Source: Coriobacteriales bacterium (GTDB lineage Bacteria; Actinomycetota; Coriobacteriia; Coriobacteriales; QAMH01). From it: a stretch of 10,245 nucleotides of DNA. The stretch lies in NCBI GenBank assembly GCA_024408695.1, contig JAKSUU010000024.1, positions 1 through 10,245 of the forward strand. Reading direction: 5' to 3'. The translations under genes and the position numbers were made by a program. Under the pieces are notes generated by a model. The model had not been told where the DNA came from. It was given only the letters and a program-made list of their open reading frames with translations, and did not search any database. Numbering within the stretch: the first letter of the stretch is position 1; each line of letters opens with the position of its first letter. This document shows positions 1-6,691 of the stretch, one piece after another.

Positions 1-847
1 ATAATAAAAATAAAATTCTAATGTTTTTTTCAAAACCCACGTGCGTAGCAGCACGTGCAAATTCATTTTCTCTAAAAGTGCAAACAATGGTTGGAATATC
101 ATCAATAGATGCATTTGGTTTTGTTTTTCTAAGTAATGAAGTAACGGCAAGTAATGTTTTTAAAATCAATTCGTCTTCGTATTCATTGATGATAACAGCT
201 CGTGAGTTTTCAACAGCGCATCTTTGTAATTCATCAATATCTCTTGTATTAGCACTTCTGCAAAGAACTTTACAATTTCCTACTTTTCTTGTTTTTCTTA
301 TACTTACACCTAAAATAGTCGCAATGGTTCTTTCCATATCGGCACGCGAAAGATTACGATCAATAAACAAAATGCTTATTTCCTCACCTTTTTCGTGTGC
401 TAGTGTAAACTCATTAAGAAATGTTGCTACGTTGTCTTGAAAGCCAATAATTACTATATGATTTTGTTCAAGTACTGGAGAAAAGCCTCTTTTTAAACTC
501 TCAAATCTAGATGTTAAAGCTGTCGTAATAATACCGATGAGCGCAGATGTCAAAAATAGACCAAGTAATATAACGACAACGGTTACGAGTAAATATGGAA
601 TGGTTTCGTGTAAATCGTCATATCTGGGCGGTTCAGGGTTTAAAACAAAAGAAAAAGCAGTCCATAAAGATTTTGCAATATTTATATCGGTTGTAAAATC
701 AATAACTAAATAACACAATGTAGCAATTATTATTACCACCACAGATGCCAATAACAGCATAAAAATAATGGAAATGAACCCTTGCGACAATGCATCATCA
801 ATTTTATTTTCTATTATTTTTCTTCGCTGGCTGTTTGTTTTTTTCAT
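1..847 (-). CDS. CASTOR/POLLUX-type ion channel, N-terminal part (runs off the window)
   Basis: The visible 282 residues have the layout of bacterial relatives of plant CASTOR/POLLUX channels. There is a short basic N-terminus, a membrane helix at about 23-49, a pore-helix-like stretch around SLWTAFSFVLNPE (60-72), a second helix at about 83-109, then a link (SRFESLKRGFSPVLEQNH) into an RCK/TrkA-N-like Rossmann domain starting with HIVIIGF (130-136). The segment SILFIDR...KVLCRSANTRDIDEL (158-207) also matches the family pattern. The filter region lacks the K+-channel GYG signature. The expected product is an inner-membrane cation channel gated by a cytoplasmic ring; the plant members are implicated in nuclear Ca2+ signalling, while the ion carried by bacterial members is not known to me. 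The ATG at 847 follows AAGGAT with good spacing. The C-terminal part lies left of the window. The gene is divergent from a Ca2+ pump. Family assignment is by remembered motifs. Confidence 0.85.
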   Translation of the reverse strand, partial: MKKTNSQRRKIIENKIDDALSQGFISIIFMLLLASVVVIIIATLCYLVIDFTTDINIAKSLWTAFSFVLNPEPPRYDDLHETIPYLLVTVVVILLGLFLTSALIGIITTALTSRFESLKRGFSPVLEQNHIVIIGFQDNVATFLNEFTLAHEKGEEISILFIDRNLSRADMERTIATILGVSIRKTRKVGNCKVLCRSANTRDIDELQRCAVENSRAVIINEYEDELILKTLLAVTSLLRKTKPNASIDDIPTIVCTFRENEFARAATHVGFEKNIRILFLL

Positions 848-1176
848 GTATCATCCTTACAAAAATTACTATATTAATGAGCCCTTTTAATATAAATTAA
901 AATTTATTAATTTTTAATATTTTCATAAACTATATACCATAATTTCGATTTGAACATTTACATTATGCTTTCCTACAATTAAAAAACGCTCTTAAGTAAA
1001 CACTAAATTTGTACCTGTTTTCTAACAATAAATTGTCAAATTTTGTTCGAAAAATAATTTACCCTTAATTTGATTGCAATGTTGCTTGTAAATGCTAAAA
1101 TATTTTATGTTTTGTAGATTTAGTTATTAGTAGTTTGAAAATTCATTAATTAAATCTTAATAACGAAAGAGATTAA
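848..1176. other. Divergent intergenic region, AT-rich
   Basis: This 329-bp gap separates the divergent channel and Ca2+ pump genes, so it should hold both promoters. It is very AT-rich, with short AT-only inverted repeats such as TAAATT-AA-AATTTA (893-906). I see no further gene, tRNA or recognisable riboswitch. The ribosome site for the channel is TAAGGAT (853-859 on the minus strand) and for the pump a weaker AAAGAG (1166-1171). Confidence 0.7.
1033..1060 (+). promoter_or_regulatory. Possible sigma-70-type promoter for the Ca2+ pump
   Basis: TTGTCA (1033-1038) and TAATTT (1055-1060) are separated by 16 bases and would give a leader of about 110 bases before the ATG at 1177. In such AT-rich DNA similar hexamers occur by chance, so this is only the best candidate seen. 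Confidence 0.25.
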
Positions 1177-3804
1177 ATGCAGCATAAAGGCCTAACAGCA
1201 CAAGAAGTAATAAAATCTAGAAACGATTTTGGCTCTAACGCCCTCCCCGAAAGAAAAAAGAAATCCTTTTTTTCAACCTTAATAAAAAATTTTAAAGACC
1301 CTATTATTAAAATTTTATGTATTGCTCTAGCAATAAACATAGTGCTGGTTATTTTTGGCGAATCAGAATGGTACGAAGTAATAGGCATAGCATGTGCCGT
1401 TTTGGTTGCAACTTTACTGGCAAGTTTTTCTGAATATAAAAACGAAGACGCCTTTCAACAATTGCAAAAAGAAAACGCAAAAATCTATTGCAAAACATAT
1501 AGGGATGGGAATATATCTGAAGTTCCCATTGATGAATTAGTCGTTGGCGATTGTGTTGTTATTCAGGCAGGTGATAAAATTCCTGCAGATGGATATATGT
1601 TATCGGGTCAAATTAAAGTCGATCAATCTACACTAAATGGGGAAAGTGAAGAAGTTGAAAAAAATGCAGCTCCAAAAGACTACCAAATAACCAGCTCAAT
1701 TAACTTTTTTTCAGAGTACGATATTTTTAGAGGAAGCATTGTTACCAACGGAAACGGAGTATTTTGCGTGGCCTCAGTTGGTATAAAAACAGTTTTTGGC
1801 AGCATCGCAAACGAACTCCAAAACAATACAAAACCCGATTCTCCCTTAAAAGTAAAGCTTTCAGCACTGGCAAAAAAGATTGCTCGTTTTGGTTATATAG
1901 GCGCAGTTGTTATTGCAATTGCTTTCTTTTTCAGCAATGTTTTTGTTGCCAATAATTTTGACCCAGTGCTAATAAGCGCAATGTTTACTGACGTAACATC
2001 CATATTGCATGTTATTGTAAATGCACTTATGCTTGCTGTCGTAATAATTGTTATGGCTGTTCCAGAAGGATTGCCGTTAATGATTGCGCTTGTATCTTCA
2101 TTAAATATGCGCAAAATGCTTAAAGCTAATGTTTTAGTTAGAGATATTGATGGAATAGAAACAGCAGGTGGACTCAACATTTTATTTACAGATAAAACTG
2201 GAACAATTACTAAAGGAAAGCTAGAAGTTGTAACATTTATTGACTCAGAGGCAAATACCTATGCAAACATTAGCGAGCTATCAAGTTATCAAAAGGCTGA
2301 AGTAACAAATAATGCTTGTATCAATACCAATGCATACTTTATCAACGACGAAAACGGTTTTAATGCAATCGGCGGAAATGCAACCGAGCGTGCTTTGCTT
2401 AACTATGTTTCTGAACAAGCATACACAAACACTCAAAAATACGCAGAAATTGCATTTGATAGTAAAAATAAATATTCCGCATGCCAAAAAAAGAAAGATA
2501 GCGTTATATACATAAAGGGAGCGCCCGAAATTTTGCTCAAACGCTGCAGTTATGGACTCAATGCCAATGGTCAAAAAGTTAAAATTAATCTAGAAAAAAT
2601 CGAGGCTGAAATAAACAAACTCACACAAAAATGCATTAGAGTTTTAGCTCTTGGTATATGCCATGGCGAAATTAAAGACAATGCAATTGATTCAGATGAA
2701 TGGCTTTTAACGGGACTTGTTGGAATTAGAGACGACATTCGCAAAGAATCATTTGATGCAATTAAATCTACTTTAGCCGCTGGCGTTCAAGTTGTTATGA
2801 TAACGGGAGATAAAAAAGAGACAGCAACTGCCATAGCCAAAGAAATCGGATTAGTTAATAGCGAAAGTGATGTTGTTCTTACAAGTGATGAGCTTAACAA
2901 TAAAAGCGACGAAGAACTCGCCAAAATACTTCCTAATGTTAGAGTTATTTCAAGAGCCTTACCAAGCGACAAAAGCAGGCTTGTCAAAGTAGCTCAAAGC
3001 TTAAACTTGGTTTGTGGTATGACAGGCGATGGAGTTAACGATTCTGCAGCTCTTAAAGCTGCAGACATAGGCTTTGCTATGGGAAGCGGCACCGAAGTTG
3101 CAAAAGAAGCAAGCGAGATTGTTATTTTAGACGACAATTTTCAATCAATAGAAAACGCCATTTTATATGGGCGGACAATTTACAACAATATACGTAAGTT
3201 TTTAATTTACCAACTTACAATCAACTTTGCTGCGGTATTTATTTCCATTATTATGCCACTTGTTGCTAATATTACTCCTTTAACTGTAATTCAAATATTA
3301 TGGATTAATTTAATCATAGATACTTTTGCAGCAATCGCGCTTGGTGGTGAGCCTCCTCGTATGTCATATATGGACGAAAGGCCAAGGGCACGTGATGAAA
3401 ACATCATTAACAAAAGCATGACTGCCTCAATTTTACTTGGCTCTATTTGGTGCTTATTGCTCAGCCTCGTTATCCTATTAAGCGGATTCTTTAGCGAAAT
3501 TTTTACAACGACCGACAATCTTTATACCGCTTACTTCACCTTCTTTGTATTTTCAGCAATATTTAATGCCTTCAACTGCAGAACAGCAAGTATTAACCTA
3601 TTCGACAAAATGAGTTCTAACAAAATATTTTTGCTTGTATTTGCACTTATAGCTTTCTCCCAAATTATAATGACATACTTTGGCGGAGTTGTATTTAGAT
3701 GTTACGGACTTGAACCCACACAATGGATTGTAATTCTTGTTCTTGCCTTCACAATAATTCCACTAGATCTTATTCGCAAAGTAATCTTCAAAAAGAAAAA
3801 ATAA
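1177..3804 (+). CDS. PMCA-type (P2B) Ca2+-transporting P-type ATPase
   Basis: This 875-residue protein is a complete P-type ATPase, expected to export Ca2+ from the cytoplasm using ATP. In order: cation-ATPase N-terminus (GLTAQEV...GSNALPE, 5-25); helices near 43-60 and 66-84; actuator domain with NGES (154-157); helices near 238-256 and 276-300, the latter ending in VPEGLP; phosphorylation motif DKTGTIT with Asp339; nucleotide-binding KGAP (447-450); ITGDKKET (542-549); hinge MTGDGVND (615-622); then about six C-terminal helices. Ca2+-site residues visible are Glu297 in M4, Asn683 in M5, and Asn711 and Asp715 in M6 (LWINLIIDT). The M5 position that is Glu771 in SERCA appears to be Ala, as in plasma-membrane-type pumps with one Ca2+ site. 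The tail ends in FKKKK with no clear calmodulin-type extension. The start follows AAAGAG at 5 bases. It is divergent from a channel gene and convergent with the AAA+ gene. The Ca2+ specificity is inferred from the family. Confidence 0.93.
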   Translation: MQHKGLTAQEVIKSRNDFGSNALPERKKKSFFSTLIKNFKDPIIKILCIALAINIVLVIFGESEWYEVIGIACAVLVATLLASFSEYKNEDAFQQLQKENAKIYCKTYRDGNISEVPIDELVVGDCVVIQAGDKIPADGYMLSGQIKVDQSTLNGESEEVEKNAAPKDYQITSSINFFSEYDIFRGSIVTNGNGVFCVASVGIKTVFGSIANELQNNTKPDSPLKVKLSALAKKIARFGYIGAVVIAIAFFFSNVFVANNFDPVLISAMFTDVTSILHVIVNALMLAVVIIVMAVPEGLPLMIALVSSLNMRKMLKANVLVRDIDGIETAGGLNILFTDKTGTITKGKLEVVTFIDSEANTYANISELSSYQKAEVTNNACINTNAYFINDENGFNAIGGNATERALLNYVSEQAYTNTQKYAEIAFDSKNKYSACQKKKDSVIYIKGAPEILLKRCSYGLNANGQKVKINLEKIEAEINKLTQKCIRVLALGICHGEIKDNAIDSDEWLLTGLVGIRDDIRKESFDAIKSTLAAGVQVVMITGDKKETATAIAKEIGLVNSESDVVLTSDELNNKSDEELAKILPNVRVISRALPSDKSRLVKVAQSLNLVCGMTGDGVNDSAALKAADIGFAMGSGTEVAKEASEIVILDDNFQSIENAILYGRTIYNNIRKFLIYQLTINFAAVFISIIMPLVANITPLTVIQILWINLIIDTFAAIALGGEPPRMSYMDERPRARDENIINKSMTASILLGSIWCLLLSLVILLSGFFSEIFTTTDNLYTAYFTFFVFSAIFNAFNCRTASINLFDKMSSNKIFLLVFALIAFSQIIMTYFGGVVFRCYGLEPTQWIVILVLAFTIIPLDLIRKVIFKKKK

Positions 3805-3841
3805 AACCCTAAATCAATAAATATAAGTATCAAAACCTTTA

Positions 3842-6307
3842 TTAATGAGAACCTATATAGGTCAAATGCTCGCCATCTGCGACAACTTTAACCTTTTTGT
3901 ATTCGTTTTCGCATAATTCTTGATAAATTTTTTGAAAAACAGGAGCAAAAATACCATCAAGTTCACGCGCGCCTAAGCCATCCTTTAAGCAACGATTTGC
4001 TGCAAGTTCAGCTGCATCATCGGTAATTTCTATTTTTACATCATCAAAAAAATGTGCATAACGACTTTGCAAATTTGAAGAGAAATCGCATCCGTTTACA
4101 ATAACTTTAAGATCTTCCACAGTTAAGGCATCCATATAAACTATCTGAGAAATACGACCAATTAGCTCGTCTTTAATTCCCCATTCTTTTATGTCACAAA
4201 TTTGAATTTCTTTTCTTAAAGTATTTTCTTCTTTGTTGTAAGCAGGCATTCCATCAAAGCCAAAACCATTTTTACTATTAAGACGTTTTTCTACAATTTT
4301 TTTACCTATGTCTGTAAAAGCGCCAGCTAAAATAATAAAAACATTATTAGTGTTTATAGTAAATGGAGCATCATCCCGACGTTCTAAAGTGCCGTGATAT
4401 AATCCTCCATCTAAAAACTTTAATAAAGAATTTTGAGAATTAAAAGATGGATGCTCTACTGCTTCAAGTGTTCCCTGGCTGCATTTATCAAATTCATCTA
4501 TAAATAAAATTGCTGGTTTATTAGGATTTTCACTCTGAAACCTTGCAAGCCCAGCCAAATAGGTATCAAAGGATATACCTTTCCAACCGACCCCTGTAAC
4601 TTTTGTCATTTCTATTGAGAAAAAACCCATATCTACAGTCTTCGCAATTGTTTTTAAAATATGAGTTTTACCGGAAGCAGTTGGACCTGCAAGCAATAGT
4701 GCACGTTTATCTGGCAAATCTTGCTCATCAATACCTTCATTAATTTTTTTCATTCGTTGCAAACTCATACAAATATAATCAAGAATTTGCAAGCGCGCTT
4801 CTTGCTGTCCAACAACATACTTGTCTAATTTTTTATTTAACTTCTTACTGGTATACTCGTCTTTTGGGTCTTCAGGCTTACAAACAGGTAAAGCTTCAGC
4901 TAGTCTTTCCATCCTCTCTTTTGGTGTTAGAATATCTTTTTCCTCGAGCTCAATCTCAAGTTCTTCTTTTGCAGGATTCGTTGCCATAACATCTTGAGAT
5001 TTTACCTCGTCATATACAGGAACAAAGTTTTCTTTTGCAAATTGTTCAAGTTTTTCATGTGTCAAAGAATTACCAACATCTTCAATAGCTGGCTTCTTTT
5101 TTAAATAAGAGTTGCAATTTATCTGCAGGTCAAAGTCCTCATTTGTATCTGCTTTACAAAAGAATAGCGATTCTTCATTTTCTTTTAAAACCCACGATTC
5201 TATAAAGCTTTTGCCGTTTCCATTTATTACGCAACGCTCGTATTCATCTTTACTCAAGATAATATTAATGAAATCTGCTCTTGCTCCGTTGTCCGCAAAA
5301 TTTTCGTCGGCGTTGACGCCCGCGTCCGCGGCATATTGATTAGAATCAATCCAATAATTACTAACATCTCCAGCATCTAAACCAATTGAGTCGGCACAAC
5401 TTTTTATTAACATATGATTATCTTTTGGTAATTCTTTAATTAAACCTTTGATTTTTATAGAGCCATTGATTTGGTGATTTACATAAGCAAAATATGATTT
5501 CATGCTTTGATTACAATAAGTATAAGCTGGCAAATACAGCTTACTTTTGTTCGTATAAGTGTTTTTGAAGAAATTTGGATGTCTTTCGACAAACAAAAGC
5601 ACATTTATAACATATTCGCATGCACGGAGTTGATCCAAGCTACTAGCTGCTTTAAATTCCAAATAATCCCTAACACACACATTACGAATACCATATACTC
5701 GAGAAATTAAATTTGGCCTACTGTCTAAATGAGAAACCCCTATGCCCTCTAAATATGCATTGTAACTACCATAATAATTTTGGCTTACCATTTCGTCAAA
5801 TATTAGACATCTTTCATATTGACCAGGATATCTTTTACCGAGTTTGATGTTGTAGTTTTCAAAATAATCTTTAGCACTTTTATGGACAATGTCTCTTCCG
5901 CAAATTACGGAAAGAATTTTTAAGTCCATTTCACTAAATTGCTTAGTTCTAAAAAGTGGAGTTGAATACATAGATTTGTGCTTTAATCTAGATAGATTAA
6001 TTAGATTGTCATTAAAATAAGGAATGCTGTAAATTGCTAGTTTTCTTAAATATGCAAAAGACCATTGATTTATATATGGATAAACCTCGGATGCATATAA
6101 GATTAAAGATGATAACAAAGATTTTGCCTGTTTAAACACTCTGTTATAAAGTCTTTGTGGGCAGTTAATTTCGCGGTTGGGGATTTCGTGAAACAAATAA
6201 TCCAATAGAACATGAACAACTTCTATTTTGTTAGAAGCAGGGATTAGCTCTTCAATGAATTTTTTTGTGAATAATTCGGTGCTTGTTTTTGCTACTGTCT
6301 TTTTCAT
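3842..6307 (-). CDS. ClpX-like AAA+ ATPase with a long uncharacterised N-terminal region
   Basis: Residues about 488-821 form a ClpX/HslU-type AAA+ module, which normally assembles into a ring that unfolds or remodels proteins. Visible parts: LDKYVVGQQEA (494-504), Walker A GPTASGKT (541-548), Walker B LFIDEFDK with Asp604-Glu605, a sensor-1 region TNNVFIILAGAF (653-664), arginine-finger-like IGR (Arg718), and sensor-2 GAR (779-781). Key ClpX loops differ: pore loop GYVG appears as GWKG (574-577), the ClpP-docking IGF position reads NGF (680-682), and the RKH loop reads RRDD (643-646). The N-terminal zinc-binding domain of ClpX is missing. Residues 1-490 match no family I know: 1-300 is rich in aromatic residues and probably helical; about 325-345 is Ala/Asp-rich; 405-490 is charged and linker-like. 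The ATG follows AAAGGAAA with 7 bases from AGGA. The substrate is unknown. A dedicated remodelling ATPase acting without ClpP is an inference. Confidence 0.85.
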   Translation of the reverse strand: MKKTVAKTSTELFTKKFIEELIPASNKIEVVHVLLDYLFHEIPNREINCPQRLYNRVFKQAKSLLSSLILYASEVYPYINQWSFAYLRKLAIYSIPYFNDNLINLSRLKHKSMYSTPLFRTKQFSEMDLKILSVICGRDIVHKSAKDYFENYNIKLGKRYPGQYERCLIFDEMVSQNYYGSYNAYLEGIGVSHLDSRPNLISRVYGIRNVCVRDYLEFKAASSLDQLRACEYVINVLLFVERHPNFFKNTYTNKSKLYLPAYTYCNQSMKSYFAYVNHQINGSIKIKGLIKELPKDNHMLIKSCADSIGLDAGDVSNYWIDSNQYAADAGVNADENFADNGARADFINIILSKDEYERCVINGNGKSFIESWVLKENEESLFFCKADTNEDFDLQINCNSYLKKKPAIEDVGNSLTHEKLEQFAKENFVPVYDEVKSQDVMATNPAKEELEIELEEKDILTPKERMERLAEALPVCKPEDPKDEYTSKKLNKKLDKYVVGQQEARLQILDYICMSLQRMKKINEGIDEQDLPDKRALLLAGPTASGKTHILKTIAKTVDMGFFSIEMTKVTGVGWKGISFDTYLAGLARFQSENPNKPAILFIDEFDKCSQGTLEAVEHPSFNSQNSLLKFLDGGLYHGTLERRDDAPFTINTNNVFIILAGAFTDIGKKIVEKRLNSKNGFGFDGMPAYNKEENTLRKEIQICDIKEWGIKDELIGRISQIVYMDALTVEDLKVIVNGCDFSSNLQSRYAHFFDDVKIEITDDAAELAANRCLKDGLGARELDGIFAPVFQKIYQELCENEYKKVKVVADGEHLTYIGSH
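5273..5332 (-). repeat. GC-rich Ala/Asp repeat patch inside the AAA+ gene
   Basis: This 60-bp stretch encodes residues 326-345 and is much richer in G and C than its AT-rich surroundings. It contains the hexamer GCGGAC or GCCGAC three times on the coding strand, giving repeated Ala-Asp pairs (AAD, NAD, FAD, RAD). It looks like a degenerate in-frame minisatellite or a low-complexity linker. Confidence 0.5.
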
Positions 6308-6356
6308 AAATATTTCCTTTCTTTAACACTTTTCAAAACAAATGCCTAAAATGGCA

Positions 6357-6385
6357 CATATACTAAACGCTATATTTGCGTCTAA
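6357..6385 (-). promoter_or_regulatory. Candidate promoter of the AAA+ gene
   Basis: On the minus strand TTAGAC (6385-6380) and TATATG (6362-6357) are separated by 17 bases. Transcription would start near 6350, leaving a leader of about 43 bases with the ribosome site AAAGGAAA (6320-6313). The -35 element lies within repeat copy A. Neither hexamer is a strong consensus match. Confidence 0.4.
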
Positions 6386-6460
6386 TATCAATTTAACGTC
6401 GTATGCACGCTTTGGCCTATACATGTGAGGCGTTATTAGCGTCTGATTTCAATTCAACGT
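6367..6460. repeat. Imperfect tandem repeat, two copies with 61-bp period
   Basis: The 22-base cores at 6378-6399 and 6439-6460 match at 19 of 22 positions (GCGTCTRATWTCAATTYAACGT) and are similar further left (ACGCTATATTT against GCGTTATTA). Copy A also has inverted arms ACGC...GCGT (6367-6381). The placement 70-150 bases upstream of the AAA+ start suggests paired regulator sites or a duplicated promoter segment. Confidence 0.6.
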
Positions 6461-6488
6461 AATCGCGATTAAACAAATATTCTATTGA

Positions 6489-6524
6489 TTTCACGGATTG
6501 TCACTTTTTAGCAATCCGTCTGAA
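6489..6524. repeat. Inverted repeat able to form a hairpin
   Basis: ACGGATTG (6493-6500) and CAATCCGT (6512-6519) are perfect complements around an 11-base loop. A further TTC/GAA pairing is possible across a two-base CT bulge. No T-run follows on either strand, so it is not a standard intrinsic terminator. It might still be the 3' end structure of the helicase-nuclease transcript or an RNA element. Confidence 0.5.
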
Positions 6525-6545
6525 AAATCATCACCCTTTTTGAGG

Positions 6546-6569
6546 CTAAAAATGATTTGTAATTTTTAG
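6546..6569. repeat. AT-rich perfect inverted repeat
   Basis: CTAAAAAT (6546-6553) pairs perfectly with ATTTTTAG (6562-6569) around an 8-base loop. It partly overlaps an alternative pairing of AAATCAT (6525-6531) with ATGATTT (6552-6558). Only one G:C pair per end makes either structure weak, but mutually exclusive pairings are possible. Confidence 0.35.
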
Positions 6570-6640
6570 GTCTATATATTCTACATGAAACATAGAGCAA
6601 AACAAGGCTTCTTCGTTAATATTTAAAATATTTTCTATAA

Positions 6641-6658
6641 AGACCATATATATGGACT
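6641..6658. repeat. Near-perfect palindrome around CCATATATATGG
   Basis: CCATATATATGG (6644-6655) is a perfect 12-bp palindrome that extends to 18 bp (AGACC...GGACT) with one mismatched pair. It lies 34 bases past the helicase-nuclease stop, so it could be a weak 3'-end hairpin or a protein-binding site. Confidence 0.35.
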
Positions 6659-6691
6659 ATTACCAGTAAAACGGCCAAAAAATCAGAAAGC

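Larger units (their letters stand above)
6308..6691. other. Intergenic region rich in repeats, between two minus-strand genes
   Basis: This 384-bp gap lies downstream of the helicase-nuclease gene and upstream of the AAA+ gene, both on the minus strand. It holds an imperfect tandem repeat near the AAA+ gene and several inverted repeats, listed separately. No convincing short gene, tRNA or GC-rich hairpin followed by a T-run was seen. Confidence 0.7.

Noticed and set aside
21..440. 139-residue open frame on the plus strand
   Set aside because: It lies inside the minus-strand channel gene, whose translation is continuous and matches a known family. This frame is an antisense shadow.
3805..3841. 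Terminator between the convergent Ca2+ pump and AAA+ genes
   Set aside because: Only a weak AATAAA/TTTATT pairing that runs into the AAA+ stop codon is present. There is no GC stem with a T-run in the 37-bp gap.
3842..6307. Calling the AAA+ gene clpX
   Set aside because: The zinc-binding domain is absent, the length is about twice that of ClpX, and three diagnostic loops are altered, so the symbol would mislead.
6367..6460. CRISPR-like repeats
   Set aside because: There are only two imperfect copies, with no third unit and no cas genes. A tandem promoter duplication fits better.
6486..6493. Third copy of the 61-bp repeat
   Set aside because: Only TGATTTCA is shared and the spacing does not match the 61-bp period, so it is probably chance.
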